Shown: one piece after another, positions 55,352 to 64,000 of the stretch
Position numbering within the stretch: the stretch's first letter is position 1
Layout of the letters: each line of letters starts with the position of its first letter
DNA from: Mycolicibacterium agri
GTDB lineage: Bacteria > Actinomycetota > Actinomycetes > Mycobacteriales > Mycobacteriaceae
Reading direction: 5' to 3'
DNA length: 64,000 bases
NCBI RefSeq assembly: GCF_002553505.1
Contig: NZ_PDCP01000005.1
Location: 62,001-126,000 of the forward strand
Translations under genes and position numbers: made by a program
Notes under the pieces: generated by a model
Told to the model about the DNA's origin: nothing
Seen by the model: the letters and a program-made list of their open reading frames with translations, nothing else
Database searches by the model: none

Positions 55352-56923
55352 CTATTCGCGATCGTAGAAGGCGCGCACGGTGTCGATCGTGTCGGCCTCG
55401 GCGGGACTCTTGTCGTCGCGGTAGCGCAGCACGCGCGCGAACCGTAGCGCCATGCCTCCGGGGTAGCGGGAAGAGGTTTGCACGCCGTCGAATGCGATCT
55501 CGACGACCTGTTCCGGGCGCAGCTTGACCACCCATCCGTCGGTGGGCCCGTCGGCCAGCTCAAGGAACCGGGCCGTTTGCCAGTCCAGCATGGCGTCGGT
55601 CATTCCCTTGAACGTCTTGCCCAGCATCACGAATCCGCCCGTGGCGGGGTCGCGGGCGCCGAGATGGATGTTGGACAGTTTGCCGGTGCGTCGACCGGAT
55701 CCCCATTCCACGGCCAGCACAACGAGGTCGAGCGTGTGCACGGGCTTGACCTTCAGCCACCCGGCGCCCCGGCGGCCCGCTTCGTACGACGCGGTCGGCG
55801 ATTTGGTCATCACGCCTTCGTGGCCCGCAGCCAGCGTCGTCTCCAGGAACCGTTGTGCCGCTTCCACATCGCCGGTCAACAACCGGTCGACGCGTTGCTC
55901 TGGCGGCACGATCGCGTCGAGCGACGACAGCCTTTCGCTTGTCGGTTCGTCGAGCAGGTCCGCGCCGTCGAGGTGCAGCAGGTCGAAGAAGAACACCGAA
56001 AGCGGCTGTGCGGCGCGGGCGGCGGCGATGTCGGGGCCGCGGTCATTGCGCCCTCGACCGCCGCCGCGGCCGAACCTCGACGCGGTGACCTGAAACCGGT
56101 GCGGCCGGCCGTCGGCGCGCAGCGCGATCGCTTCGCCGTCGGCGATCAGGTCGGTCACCGGCAGCGCGAGTGTCGCCTCGACGACCTCGGGCAGCCTCAC
56201 GGTGACGTCGTCGAGGCTGCGGGTGTAGATCGCCACTTCGTTGCCGGAGCGGTGGATTTGCACCCGCGCGCCGTCGAGCTTGGCCTCGAAAACGGCGTCG
56301 CCGCCGAGCCGTTCGAGAGCGTCGGCGACTCCCGTCGAGGTTTGCGCGAGCATCGGACCGACGGGCTGGCCCACCCGCAGCGTGAACGCCGACAACGCCG
56401 CGGCCCCACCCGTCAGCGCCGCTGCAGCGACGCCGGGCAGATCGCCGGCCAGCATTGCCGCGCGGCGGATCGTCGCAGCCGGTGCGCCTGCAGCCTTGGC
56501 GACCGCGTCGGCCATCACACCCGCCAGCGCGCCCTGCCGCAGCTCGCCGCCGAGCAGTCGGCGCAAGAAGGTCTGTTCGAGCTCGGTGGCGGCCGCGAAG
56601 AGGTCTGCGACCAACCCCGCCCGCCGGGCCTGCGAACCCTTGCCCGCCACCGCGCCGATCTCGGTGAAGGCGGCGTCGACGCCGGAGACCGTCAACGTCG
56701 GCTGGGGTGCGGGCGGTGGCAGCGAGCGCAGTGCCGCCCACCCGACGCCGATCTGGCGCTGCGGTAGATCGCCCGACAACCAGGACACGACGACGGCGAC
56801 CTGGCGCGCGTCGCCGTGTTCGGCCGCCGCCGCGAGCACCTCGGCGATGCGGGCGATCTTGGCCAGTCGCGACGAGGAGGCGCCGACCTCGGCCGATGCG
56901 GTGGCGACGTCGATCAGCTGCAC
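55352..56923 (-). CDS. ligB: ATP-dependent DNA ligase, LigB type
   Basis: A 523-residue ATP-dependent DNA ligase of the LigB group, which is non-essential in mycobacteria. The N-terminal DNA-binding domain covers about 1-195; the adenylation Lys is in [13 protein letters not shown] (about residue 215); motif III-like [14 protein letters not shown], motif [18 protein letters not shown] and motif [16 protein letters not shown] follow, with an OB-fold domain at the C-terminus. It seals nicks in duplex DNA, probably in repair. It stands alone between cstA and the molybdopterin oxidoreductase. Confidence 0.93.
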   Translation of the reverse strand: MQLIDVATASAEVGASSSRLAKIARIAEVLAAAAEHGDARQVAVVVSWLSGDLPQRQIGVGWAALRSLPPPAPQPTLTVSGVDAAFTEIGAVAGKGSQARRAGLVADLFAAATELEQTFLRRLLGGELRQGALAGVMADAVAKAAGAPAATIRRAAMLAGDLPGVAAAALTGGAAALSAFTLRVGQPVGPMLAQTSTGVADALERLGGDAVFEAKLDGARVQIHRSGNEVAIYTRSLDDVTVRLPEVVEATLALPVTDLIADGEAIALRADGRPHRFQVTASRFGRGGGRGRNDRGPDIAAARAAQPLSVFFFDLLHLDGADLLDEPTSERLSSLDAIVPPEQRVDRLLTGDVEAAQRFLETTLAAGHEGVMTKSPTASYEAGRRGAGWLKVKPVHTLDLVVLAVEWGSGRRTGKLSNIHLGARDPATGGFVMLGKTFKGMTDAMLDWQTARFLELADGPTDGWVVKLRPEQVVEIAFDGVQTSSRYPGGMALRFARVLRYRDDKSPAEADTIDTVRAFYDRE

Positions 56924-57014
56924 GCCTCCACATTGGCACGAGGTTCGGACATTCCCCAGGCGCTAGGGCCGTCCGGGGTCGGGTGTGAGCGTGCGCAAAC
57001 TCGCGATTTGTGAC

Positions 57015-57091
57015 GGCGTGTCGGCCGCAGACACGCCCGCTCGCCGGAAAGGGGTTGGGCCGCGACGGGCACGCCCGCTCGCCGGAAAGGG
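57015..57091. repeat. Direct and inverted repeats between ligB and the oxidoreductase gene
   Basis: A 22-bp unit running from CACGCCCGCTCG to GGAAAGGG occurs at 57032-57053 and again at 57070-57091. The first unit overlaps an inverted repeat GGCGTGTC (57015-57022) / GACACGCC (57030-57037), which can form a short hairpin. The cluster lies just downstream of the oxidoreductase stop (57096) and may act as its terminator. Confidence 0.6.
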
Positions 57092-57095
57092 AGAG

Positions 57096-58655
57096 TTAGC
57101 CGACGGTAAAGGAAACCGAATGCCAGCCGCTGGCTCCGTCGGGCACCGGGTCGGCCCACTGCTCGGTCTGCACGGCGCCGGTGTTGTCGGTGGCGCGCAC
57201 GGTAATGGTGTGCGCGCCGGACTCGTCGGCCTGCCACGGGAAGCTCCACAGCCGCCAGGTGTCGTTGGAATAGCCGTCGCCCAGCTGCGCCTGCTGCCAC
57301 GAACCCTGCTTGCCGGGGCCGTCGATGCGCACCTCGACGGCCTTCACGCCGCGGTTCTGCGCCCACGCGACACCACCGAACGTCACCGGCCCCCGCTGCA
57401 CCACCTCGCCGCTACGGGGAACGTCGATGCGGGACTCGGTCTTGATCGGCCCGTGCGGCGACCAGCCCAGCCGCGTCCAGTACGCCTCGGCCTTGTCGAA
57501 CCGGGTCAGCTGGAGATCGACGACCCACTTGGTGGCCGACACATAGCCGTAGAGGCCCGGTACCACCAGGCGGGCGGGGTAGCCGTGTTCGGTCGGCAGC
57601 GGCTCGCCGTTCATCCCGACGGCCAACAGCGCGTCGCGGCCGTCGGTGAGCGCCTCGACCGGGGTGCCCGCGGTGAACCCGTCGCTGGACTTGGACAACA
57701 CCATGTCCGCGTCGGGATGAATACCCGCATCGGCGAGTAGGTCGCGCACCCGGTAGCCGATCCAGGTGGCGTTCGAAATCAAGTCGCCGCCAACCGGATT
57801 CGACACACACGTCAGCGTGACGACCTTCTCGACGGTTTCGAACCGCTCGAGATCGGCGAACCGGTAGGTGATTTCGCGGTCCACCATGCCGTGGATCCGC
57901 AATTGCCACTCCTCGCGACTCAACTGGGGGACTGTGAGCGCGGTGTCGATCCGGTAGAAGTCGTCGTTGCTGGTGACGAACGACGGCAGCGCAATGCCCT
58001 TGGGCTGCACCGTGGGTGGGATCGGCTTGGCGGCGACGTCGACGGCGGGCAATGCAAACGCGTCGCGCTCGCCGGCCACCGACGTCTTCGCGCGCGCCAG
58101 CACCACGCCCGCCATGCCGCTGACGGCCCCCGCCGTCAACAACCCCAGCGTGATCAGCGACCGCCTCCTGCCGGGGTCGGGAACGTCGGCGTGCTTGGGA
58201 TCAGCGGTGTCGGCGGTTTTGGGGGCGTCGTCGGTGAAGCGGCCGGAGAGCAGCAGGCGCAGCACCGCTACACCGCAGACCGCGCCGACGATGGTCGGAA
58301 CGGTGTCGGCCGCCGTCGCACCCGGACGCGACAACACCGCGGCGCATCCGGCAACGCCGGCCAGGACGATCGCCGCGCTGCCAATCGGGGCGCGGCGCGA
58401 TTCGCGCGACGCGGTCACCGCGGCAATCAGCGCGATCACCGCGAGCACCGCCACTGTCAGCACGACCTTGTCGGCCGTACCGAACGTGGTGATCGCCCAT
58501 TCCTTCACCGGGCCTGGCGTCAGGTCGATGACCGTCGACCCGACCGCGGTGCGCGAGTCGGCCTGCGGGCCGACGAACGCGGCTAGCAGTTGCGTGACGC
58601 CCAGCGCCACGGCGGCCGCCGCGATACCGGCCATCTCCCTGCTGCCGCTCGCCAT
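57096..58655 (-). CDS. Membrane-anchored molybdopterin-dependent oxidoreductase (sulfite oxidase family)
   Basis: A 519-residue protein. Residues about 8-195 contain five hydrophobic segments (for example KVVLTVAVLAVIALIAAVTA and SLITLGLLTAGAVSGMAGVV); the remainder is a sulfite-oxidase-fold molybdenum domain. The Mo-ligating Cys is in VTLTCVSNPVGGDLISN, followed by YPARLVVPGLYGYVSATKWV and a C-terminal dimerisation domain with VEVRIDGPGKQGSWQQ. The substrate is unknown; family members reduce or oxidise S-, N- or protein-oxide centres outside the membrane. I prefer ATG 58655; GTG 58724 would add 23 residues. Confidence 0.86.
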   Translation of the reverse strand: MASGSREMAGIAAAAVALGVTQLLAAFVGPQADSRTAVGSTVIDLTPGPVKEWAITTFGTADKVVLTVAVLAVIALIAAVTASRESRRAPIGSAAIVLAGVAGCAAVLSRPGATAADTVPTIVGAVCGVAVLRLLLSGRFTDDAPKTADTADPKHADVPDPGRRRSLITLGLLTAGAVSGMAGVVLARAKTSVAGERDAFALPAVDVAAKPIPPTVQPKGIALPSFVTSNDDFYRIDTALTVPQLSREEWQLRIHGMVDREITYRFADLERFETVEKVVTLTCVSNPVGGDLISNATWIGYRVRDLLADAGIHPDADMVLSKSSDGFTAGTPVEALTDGRDALLAVGMNGEPLPTEHGYPARLVVPGLYGYVSATKWVVDLQLTRFDKAEAYWTRLGWSPHGPIKTESRIDVPRSGEVVQRGPVTFGGVAWAQNRGVKAVEVRIDGPGKQGSWQQAQLGDGYSNDTWRLWSFPWQADESGAHTITVRATDNTGAVQTEQWADPVPDGASGWHSVSFTVG

Positions 58656-58762
58656 GCTGGCCAAGCTACCGATCCGCGACCCCGAAAGGCTTACGTAAAA
58701 GTGACATCGGTTAGGTTGCTTCACGACTTTACAAATTGAGCGCTTATTGGAAAGGGAGCCAG

Positions 58763-59530
58763 ATGCAGATCGCGGGGAAGAAGGCGGTAATCGTCGGCGG
58801 CGCGTCCGGGTTCGGCAAGGCCACCGCCGAGGCGCTGGCCAAGCGGGGCGCCAGCGTGGCGATCCTTGACCGGCCGCAGTCGAAGGGCAGGCAGGTCGCC
58901 GACGAGATCGGCGGGTCGTTCCACGAGGTGGATGTCACCGACTTCGACGGCACCGAGAGGACCCTCGCGCAGGCGGTCGAGGCGCTCGGCGGACTGCACA
59001 TCGCGGTCACCACCGCAGGCGGCGGCGCGGGTGAGCGCACCATCAGCAAGGGGGGCCCGCACAGCCTGGAGTCGTTCCGCAAGGGCATCGACCTGAACCT
59101 GATCGGCACGTTCAACGTCAGCAGGCTCGCGGCGTGGCAGATGAGCAAGAACGAGCCGGTTGACGACGAGGCTGAGGAACGCGGCGTCATCATCAACACC
59201 TCGTCGATCGCGGCGTTCGAGGGCCAGATCGGCCAGGTCGCCTACACGGCGTCGAAGGCCGCCATCGCGGGCATGTGCCTGACGATGGCGCGCGACCTGG
59301 GCAGCCTGGGCATCCGGGTGCTGGCGATCGCGCCGAGCCTGTTCGCCACCGGTCTCACCGAAGGCATCCCGGAGGACTTCGCCAAGGCGTTGACGAAGGA
59401 TGCGGCGTTCCCGAGGCGCCTCGGCAAGCCCGAGGAGTACGCAAAGCTGGCCGTGGCGATCGTGGAGAACCCGATGCTCAACGGCCAGTGCATCCGGCTG
59501 GACGCCGGCCAGAGGTTCGCCGCCAAGTAG
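58763..59530 (+). CDS. SDR family oxidoreductase, HSD10-like 3-hydroxyacyl-CoA dehydrogenase
   Basis: A 255-residue SDR: VIVGGASGFGKATAEALAKR, the Asp in SVAILDRP that selects NAD, TTAGGGAG, Ser in INTSSIAAFEGQIGQ and Y-T-A-S-K. The stretch ending AIAGMCLTMARDLGSLGIRV and the C-terminal LNGQCIRLDAGQRF resemble type-10 hydroxyacyl-CoA dehydrogenases that act on 3-hydroxy-2-methylacyl-CoA. ATG 58763 has AAAGGGAG upstream. It is divergent from the molybdopterin gene and stands alone, followed by a family B palindrome. Confidence 0.87.
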   Translation: MQIAGKKAVIVGGASGFGKATAEALAKRGASVAILDRPQSKGRQVADEIGGSFHEVDVTDFDGTERTLAQAVEALGGLHIAVTTAGGGAGERTISKGGPHSLESFRKGIDLNLIGTFNVSRLAAWQMSKNEPVDDEAEERGVIINTSSIAAFEGQIGQVAYTASKAAIAGMCLTMARDLGSLGIRVLAIAPSLFATGLTEGIPEDFAKALTKDAAFPRRLGKPEEYAKLAVAIVENPMLNGQCIRLDAGQRFAAK

Positions 59531-59534
59531 AGGT

Positions 59535-59583
59535 GATTTCGGCGCGCTAAGGGGCGCTACGCGCACGTTAGCGCGCCGAAATC
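59535..59583. repeat. Intergenic palindromic repeat, family B copy 2
   Basis: GATTTCGGCGCGCTAA (59535-59550) and TTAGCGCGCCGAAATC (59568-59583) are perfect 16-bp inverted arms around 17 nt. The arms match copy 1 at 20832-20880. This copy begins 4 nt after the SDR stop and ends 15 nt before poxB. Confidence 0.8.
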
Positions 59584-59598
59584 GCATAGGGTAAGCGC

Positions 59599-61335
59599 GT
59601 GTCGACCATCGCCGACCACGTCATCTCTGCACTCGCGGCCAGCGGCGTGCGCCGCGTCTACGGGCTGCCCGGCGACAGCCTCAACGGGTTCACCGACGCC
59701 ATTCGCCGCAGCCCCGAAATGGCTTGGGAGCACGTCCGTCACGAGGAGGCGGCCGCGTTCGCAGCCGCGGCCGACGCCGCACTGACCGGTCGCCTCGCGG
59801 TGTGCGCGGGCAGCTGCGGGCCGGGCAACCTGCACCTGATCAACGGGCTGTTCGATGCGCAGCGCAGCCGGGTGCCGGTGCTGGCGATCGCCGCGCACAT
59901 CCCACGCACCGAGATCGGTTCGGAGTACTTCCAGGAAACCCACCCGCAGGACCTCTTTCGCGAGTGCAGCGTCTACCGTGAACTGGTCAGCACCGCCGAG
60001 ATGTTGCCGCGCATCCTTGAGATGGCGATGCGTGCGGCCATCGAGGAGCGCGGCGTGGCGGTGGTGGTGATTCCCGGCGAGCTGTTCCTGCAAAAGGCCG
60101 ACGCGTCGGCGTGGCCGGCGCGACCCGTCGAGCCGACCCGCTCGGTGATCCGTCCCGACGAGGCGTCGCTGCAGCGGGCCGCGGCAATCCTCAACGACGC
60201 CAACGCCGTAACGATCCTCGCTGGCGCGGGTGTCGAGGGCAGCCACGACGCCGTGATCGCGGCCGCCTCGACGTTGCACGCGCCGATCGTGCACGCGTTG
60301 CGCGGCAAGGAGTTCATCGAGTACGACAACCCGTTCGATGTCGGCATGACCGGGCTGCTGGGTTTCGCCTCCGGCTACAAGGCGATCAAGGAGTCCGACG
60401 CGCTGCTGATGCTCGGCACGGACTTCCCGTATCAACAGTTCTATCCGGACAACGCGAAGATCGTCCAAGTCGACATTCGCGGCCGAAATCTCGGCCGCCG
60501 CGCGCCGATTGACCTCGGACTGCTCGGAACTGTGGGCGACACCCTTGCGGCCCTGCAGCCGCTGCTGCACCAGAAAACGCAGCGCGAGCATCTCGACCGC
60601 TCGCTCAATCACTACCGCAAGACGCGCAAGCGGCTCGACGAGCTGGCCGTCAACGACCGCGACCGCACCCCGATCCGACCGGAATACGTTGCCGGATCTG
60701 TGAACCGGTTGGCCGCCGATGATGCGGTGTTCACCGTCGACGTCGGCTCGCCGGTGGTGTGGGCGGCGCGGTACCTGAGCATGAACGGCCGCCGTCGGCT
60801 GATCGGGTCGTTCAATCACGGCACCATGGCCAACGCGTTGCCGCATGCGATCGGCGCGCAAACCGCATTCCGCGACCGGCAGGTGATCGCACTGGCCGGT
60901 GACGGCGGGCTGACGATGCTCTTCGGTGAGCTCGTGACGCTGATCCAGAATCGATTGCCGGTCAAGGTGATTGTGTTCAACAACTCGTCGCTGAACTTCG
61001 TCGAGCTCGAGATGAAGGCGGCCGGAATCGTCAATTTCGGCACCGATCTGCACAACCCGGATTTCGCCGCCGTCGCCCAGGCGATGGGCGTCTTCGGCCG
61101 CCGCGTCGAGCATCCCGCGGATCTCGAGCGGGCTGTGGCCGACGCGTTCGCCTATGACGGTCCCGCGGTGGTCGATGTCGTCACCGCGCGCCAGGAGCTG
61201 TCGATACCGCCCGCGATCACTGTCGAACAGGCCAAAGGCTTTTCGCTGTATGCGATCCGCACGATCCTCGCCGGACGCGCCGACGAACTGCTGGATCTGG
61301 TCACCACCAACGTCGCGCGCCGAATCCTGGACTGA
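59599..61335 (+). CDS. poxB: Pyruvate:quinone oxidoreductase / thiamine pyrophosphate enzyme
   Basis: A 578-residue ThDP enzyme. The N-terminal Pyr domain has RRVYGLPGDSLNGFTDAIR and the catalytic Glu in VRHEEAAAFAAAADA; the central FAD/regulatory domain covers about 185-330; the C-terminal PP domain has the ThDP/Mg motif GDGGLTMLFGELVTLIQNR through FNNSS. This matches PoxB-type pyruvate dehydrogenases (quinone), which make acetate and CO2 from pyruvate and feed electrons to quinone at the membrane; related oxalate or acetolactate enzymes are less likely. It starts with GTG 59599 without a strong ribosome site. Confidence 0.9.
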   Translation: MSTIADHVISALAASGVRRVYGLPGDSLNGFTDAIRRSPEMAWEHVRHEEAAAFAAAADAALTGRLAVCAGSCGPGNLHLINGLFDAQRSRVPVLAIAAHIPRTEIGSEYFQETHPQDLFRECSVYRELVSTAEMLPRILEMAMRAAIEERGVAVVVIPGELFLQKADASAWPARPVEPTRSVIRPDEASLQRAAAILNDANAVTILAGAGVEGSHDAVIAAASTLHAPIVHALRGKEFIEYDNPFDVGMTGLLGFASGYKAIKESDALLMLGTDFPYQQFYPDNAKIVQVDIRGRNLGRRAPIDLGLLGTVGDTLAALQPLLHQKTQREHLDRSLNHYRKTRKRLDELAVNDRDRTPIRPEYVAGSVNRLAADDAVFTVDVGSPVVWAARYLSMNGRRRLIGSFNHGTMANALPHAIGAQTAFRDRQVIALAGDGGLTMLFGELVTLIQNRLPVKVIVFNNSSLNFVELEMKAAGIVNFGTDLHNPDFAAVAQAMGVFGRRVEHPADLERAVADAFAYDGPAVVDVVTARQELSIPPAITVEQAKGFSLYAIRTILAGRADELLDLVTTNVARRILD

Positions 61336-61350
61336 GCGACGGGTTCTCGG

Positions 61351-62025
61351 TCACGCCGGCCGCGGCACCTCCGCCAGTGAGCTCTGCCCGATCCAGGTCG
61401 GCACCGCGCGGCGGATGTCGGCCGGGCCGGTGACCGCGACGCTGCCGTCGGAAAGGGCTTGCGCCCAACTGACATCGCCGCGCCAGATCCGCGTCAACGT
61501 GAGCAGGCTGGTTTCCACCGTTGCGGCCACGTCATGGCCTGGATCGAAATCGCAAACGTCGGCCTCGCCGTCGGCGACGACCATCCACCACCGCGACGCC
61601 TTCGGCGCCACTCCGCTGAGCACGAATGCCAGCGTCGTGCGGGTGCGTGGCCACGCCTCTACCGGGATCGTGCGCCGCATGTCCCACATCAACAGATGAG
61701 GGTCGAGGTCTTCCTCGCCCAGCTCGCCGATCCAGCGCACCCCCCACGCGCCGAGCGACTCGACCACGTCGGCGAGTTCCTTGCCGCACGGTGTCAGCGA
61801 ATAGGTGGTGCGGCCGTCGTGCTCGCAGCGTTCGACGACACCGGCCCTGGTCAAGGTTTTCAGCCGCTTCGACAGCAGCGCCGGCGACATCTTCGGCACG
61901 CCGCGGCGCAGCTCGTTGAAGTGGGAACTGCCGGACAGCAGTTCCCGGATGACAAGCATGGTCCAGCGCTCGTCGAGAAGTTCCATGGCCTTGGCCACCG
62001 GACAGAACTGGCCGTATCCGGACAT
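61351..62025 (-). CDS. HxlR family winged-helix regulator with extra C-terminal domain
   Basis: A 224-residue regulator. The N-terminal HxlR winged helix (about 5-105) begins GQFCPVAKAMELLDERWTML with the conserved Cys that many members use as a redox or electrophile sensor, then FNELRRGVPKMSPALLSKRL and YSLTPCGKELADVVE. The C-terminal half (about 115-220) resembles an SCP2-like sterol-carrier fold, a combination seen in actinobacteria. ATG 62025 has GGAGGTG at 6 nt. It is divergent from the methyltransferase gene at 62169, its likely target. Confidence 0.88.
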   Translation of the reverse strand: MSGYGQFCPVAKAMELLDERWTMLVIRELLSGSSHFNELRRGVPKMSPALLSKRLKTLTRAGVVERCEHDGRTTYSLTPCGKELADVVESLGAWGVRWIGELGEEDLDPHLLMWDMRRTIPVEAWPRTRTTLAFVLSGVAPKASRWWMVVADGEADVCDFDPGHDVAATVETSLLTLTRIWRGDVSWAQALSDGSVAVTGPADIRRAVPTWIGQSSLAEVPRPA

Positions 62026-62168
62026 CTCTAGCACCTCCGTCGTGCGGAGAAACAGCAGTACAGATATCGAACCAGTGCCGGTACAGATTTGCTACTAGAA
62101 CGGCGCAGCCGTGCGGCCCGACGATTCTGGCAGGACTTCACACCACCCCGCACGGAAGGACATCGAAA

Positions 62169-62993
62169 ATGACGAGCGACACCGAAACCGTCGATGTGGC
62201 GGTAGTGGCCAAGCACCGCGCGATGTGGGCCACCGGCGATTACCCCAGGCTGGCCGCCGAGCTGGTGGCGCCGCTGGGCCCCGTGTTGGTCGAGGCCCTC
62301 GGCATCGGACCCGGTGACCGCGTACTCGACGTGGCGGCAGGCACCGGAAACGCCGCCATCCCGGCGGCCCGCACCGGCGCCAGCGTCGTCGCCAGCGACC
62401 TCACCCCGGAGCTGCTGCAGGCGGGCGAGGCCGTCGCCGCCGAACACGGCGTCACGTTGGAGTGGCGCGAGGCCGACGCTCACGCATTGCCGTTCGGCGC
62501 CGACGAGTTCGACGTCGTGATGTCATGCATCGGCGTGATGTTCGCGCCGTTCCATCAGCGCGCCGCCGACGAACTTGTCCGGGTCTGCAAACCGGGCGGC
62601 CGCATCGGTCTGCTCAGCTGGACGCCGGAAGGCCACATCGGTGAACTTTTCGCGACCATGAAGCCGTACATGGCGCCGCCGCCCGCCGGTGCGCAGCCGC
62701 CGCCGTTGTGGGGTCGCGAGGACCACGTGCGAGCGCTTTTCGGCGACCGGGCCACGGATGTGGCGACCGAGCGCCGCACGCTCACCGTCGACCATTTCGC
62801 CGACGGGGCCGAGTTCCGCGAGTACTTCAAGGCCACGTACGGACCGACGATCGCCGCGTACCGCAACATCGCCGACGATGGCGACCGGGTCGCGACGCTG
62901 GACGCCGAGATCGCACGGATCGGCGACGACTTCCTCCGCGGCGGCCACGCCATGGAGTGGGAGTACCTGCTGTTGACCGCGCGCAAGGCCTGA
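62169..62993 (+). CDS. Class I SAM-dependent methyltransferase
   Basis: A 274-residue Rossmann-fold methyltransferase. Motif I VLDVAAGTGNAAIPAA binds SAM, VASDLTPELL supplies the acidic residue for the ribose, ADAHALPFGADEFDVVMSCI is motif II-like and LVRVCKPGGRIGLLSW is motif III. The pattern is of UbiE/COQ5-type enzymes, but the acceptor substrate is unknown. ATG 62169 follows GGAAGGA. It is divergent from the HxlR regulator and is followed 12 nt downstream by the phosphotransferase-family gene. Confidence 0.9.
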   Translation: MTSDTETVDVAVVAKHRAMWATGDYPRLAAELVAPLGPVLVEALGIGPGDRVLDVAAGTGNAAIPAARTGASVVASDLTPELLQAGEAVAAEHGVTLEWREADAHALPFGADEFDVVMSCIGVMFAPFHQRAADELVRVCKPGGRIGLLSWTPEGHIGELFATMKPYMAPPPAGAQPPPLWGREDHVRALFGDRATDVATERRTLTVDHFADGAEFREYFKATYGPTIAAYRNIADDGDRVATLDAEIARIGDDFLRGGHAMEWEYLLLTARKA

Positions 62994-63005
62994 CACCATG
63001 TGTGC

Positions 63006-64000
63006 ATGCTCGACGACGCGCCGCCGCTGCCGACACTAAGCGAGTCCGACCAGGCCGCCCTGCAACGCTGGGTGCGACAGCAGGGCCTCGGTGACACCGT
63101 CAGCGACGTCGAGCCGTTGACCGGCGGCACGCAGAACATCGTTGTGCGAGTCCACATCGACGGACGTCCGATGGTGCTGCGTCGTCCGCCGCTTCACCCG
63201 CGGCCGACGAGCGACAAGACGATGCTGCGCGAGATCGCCGCGCTGCGCACCCTGGCCGGTACGGATGTGCCGCACCCCGGCTTCATCGCCGGCTGTGAAG
63301 ACCTCGACGTGCTCGGAGTCGTGTTCTACCTCATGGAGGAGATCGACGGGTTCAACCCGGGCGCCGACATCGCCGCCGCGTACGTCCGCGACGCGAAGAT
63401 GCGGCACCAGGTCGGCTTGTCGTACGCCGCGAGCCTCGCCCGGCTCGGCAACGCCGAATGGGAGGGCAAGCCGCTGGCGGAGCTCAAACGGCCGGGATCG
63501 TTTCTGGAACGCCAAGTCCCGCAGTTCCTCCGCCTGCTGGAAAGCTATCGGCACGACCGCTACGACCCCGAATCGCTTGCGGTCACCGATCTCGCGGAAT
63601 GGCTGCAGGCGAATCGTCCGCCCGACAGCAAGCCCGGAATCATGCACGGCGACCCGCATTTGAACAATGTGCTGCTGCGGAGGGACAAGCCGGAGCTGGC
63701 GGCATTCGTCGACTGGGAGATGTGCACCGTCGGCGACCCGCTGCTCGACCTCGGCTGGATGCTGATCTCATGGCCGTTGCACACCAACGCGATTACCGCT
63801 GGCGCACAGCTGGCCGCGCTCGGCGGGCTGGCCAGCCGCGGAGAATTGCTGGAGGCCTACTACGCGGCGGGCGGCCGGGAAAGCGAGCGGCTGGACTGGT
63901 ATGTCGCGATGGCGTGCTTCAAGCTCGGCATCGTCATCGAGGGCACCTGGTCGCGTTACCTGATGGGCCAGGCAAGCCGAGAAGCAGGCGAGGCGCTGCA
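63006..64000 (+). CDS. Phosphotransferase family protein (APH / ACAD10-like kinase domain), truncated by window end
   Basis: About 331 codons are visible and no stop is reached before the window ends. The protein kinase-like fold is clear: VEPLTGGTQNIVVRV as nucleotide loop, MVLRRPPLHPRPTSDKTMLR, the catalytic IMHGDPHLNNVLL (HGDxHxxN) and metal-binding FVDWEMCTVGDPLLDLGWM. This is the aminoglycoside-phosphotransferase fold of the subfamily often found with acyl-CoA dehydrogenases, where it may phosphorylate 4-hydroxyacyl-CoA. Fewer than 20 residues are probably missing. ATG 63006 lies 12 nt after the methyltransferase stop. Confidence 0.87.
   Translation, partial: MLDDAPPLPTLSESDQAALQRWVRQQGLGDTVSDVEPLTGGTQNIVVRVHIDGRPMVLRRPPLHPRPTSDKTMLREIAALRTLAGTDVPHPGFIAGCEDLDVLGVVFYLMEEIDGFNPGADIAAAYVRDAKMRHQVGLSYAASLARLGNAEWEGKPLAELKRPGSFLERQVPQFLRLLESYRHDRYDPESLAVTDLAEWLQANRPPDSKPGIMHGDPHLNNVLLRRDKPELAAFVDWEMCTVGDPLLDLGWMLISWPLHTNAITAGAQLAALGGLASRGELLEAYYAAGGRESERLDWYVAMACFKLGIVIEGTWSRYLMGQASREAGEAL

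Noticed and set aside
55478..56767. Long open frame antisense to ligB (429 codons), and similar long antisense frames over P450, ligase and thiolase genes
   Set aside because: High-GC codon bias creates long antisense frames; these have Arg/Gly-rich low-complexity translations without domains, while the opposite strand encodes clear enzymes.

Overview
The window reads as chromosomal DNA of an environmental, fast-growing mycobacterium (Mycolicibacterium-like). Base composition is visibly GC-rich. Genes are densely packed with many 1-11 nt stop/start overlaps. The repertoire is typical of that group: FadD/FadE/crotonase/thiolase families, family III CoA-transferases, cytochromes P450, LLM (F420/flavin-type) oxidoreductases, a mycofactocin-type SDR, a cyclase-AAA regulator and an ATP-dependent LigB-type ligase. 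No rRNA, tRNA, CRISPR array, insertion sequence or phage gene was recognised.

Layout. 1-447 is a gene-free upstream region, followed by purU. 1390-7439 is a fatty-acyl-CoA module (mycofactocin SDR, two acyl-CoA dehydrogenases, FabG-like SDR, a frameshifted thiolase, FCD-type GntR regulator) with a palindromic operator candidate in its divergent promoter. 7555-10841 holds an LLM oxidoreductase, an SDR, a LysR regulator and a DUF417 membrane protein. 10892-17160 (minus) is a tightly coupled operon of three acyl-CoA synthetases, two crotonases and an isolated crotonase tail. 17251-20830 (plus) holds a hotdog protein, an FCD GntR regulator, a crotonase and a thiolase. 20865-32053 is the most unusual part: a TetR regulator divergent from an SDR, a DapA-like lyase, a crotonase-tail protein, two amidohydrolase-2 proteins, an acyl-CoA ligase, a paired acyl-CoA dehydrogenase, an NAD-dependent epimerase-like protein and a convergent SCP2-type thiolase. 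32175-40925 (minus) holds a glycosyltransferase, a large cyclase-ATPase, a CoA-transferase, a P450 and a FadD. 41339-46735 (minus) is an IclR / 2-hydroxyacid dehydrogenase / HMG-CoA lyase / family III CoA-transferase / GntP permease operon. 47192-52080 holds two LLM oxidoreductases, an acyl-CoA carboxylase beta subunit and a frameshifted P450. 52094-64000 is mostly housekeeping or unrelated: a secreted Pro/Gly protein, YbdD, CstA, LigB, a molybdopterin oxidoreductase, an SDR, pyruvate:quinone oxidoreductase, an HxlR regulator, a methyltransferase and a 3'-truncated phosphotransferase-family gene.

How it fits together. Six promoters spread over about 33 kb carry a related 19-bp interrupted palindrome (8-3-8; best copy TACTGTAA-AGA-TTACAGTA). 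One copy lies in the promoter shared by the TetR gene and its divergent SDR. I infer that this TetR controls a dispersed regulon covering the ligase/crotonase operon, the lyase/amidohydrolase/dehydrogenase operon, the SCP2 thiolase, the P450/CoA-transferase pair and the LLM/P450 pair. Together these look like a degradation pathway for an unidentified cyclic or branched acid. The operator matches neither KstR nor KstR2 motifs as I know them. This is the best candidate here for an undescribed system.

Two genes (thiolase at 5071/5072, P450 at 51928-51931) are each broken by one missing base. Two families of intergenic palindromes occur twice each.
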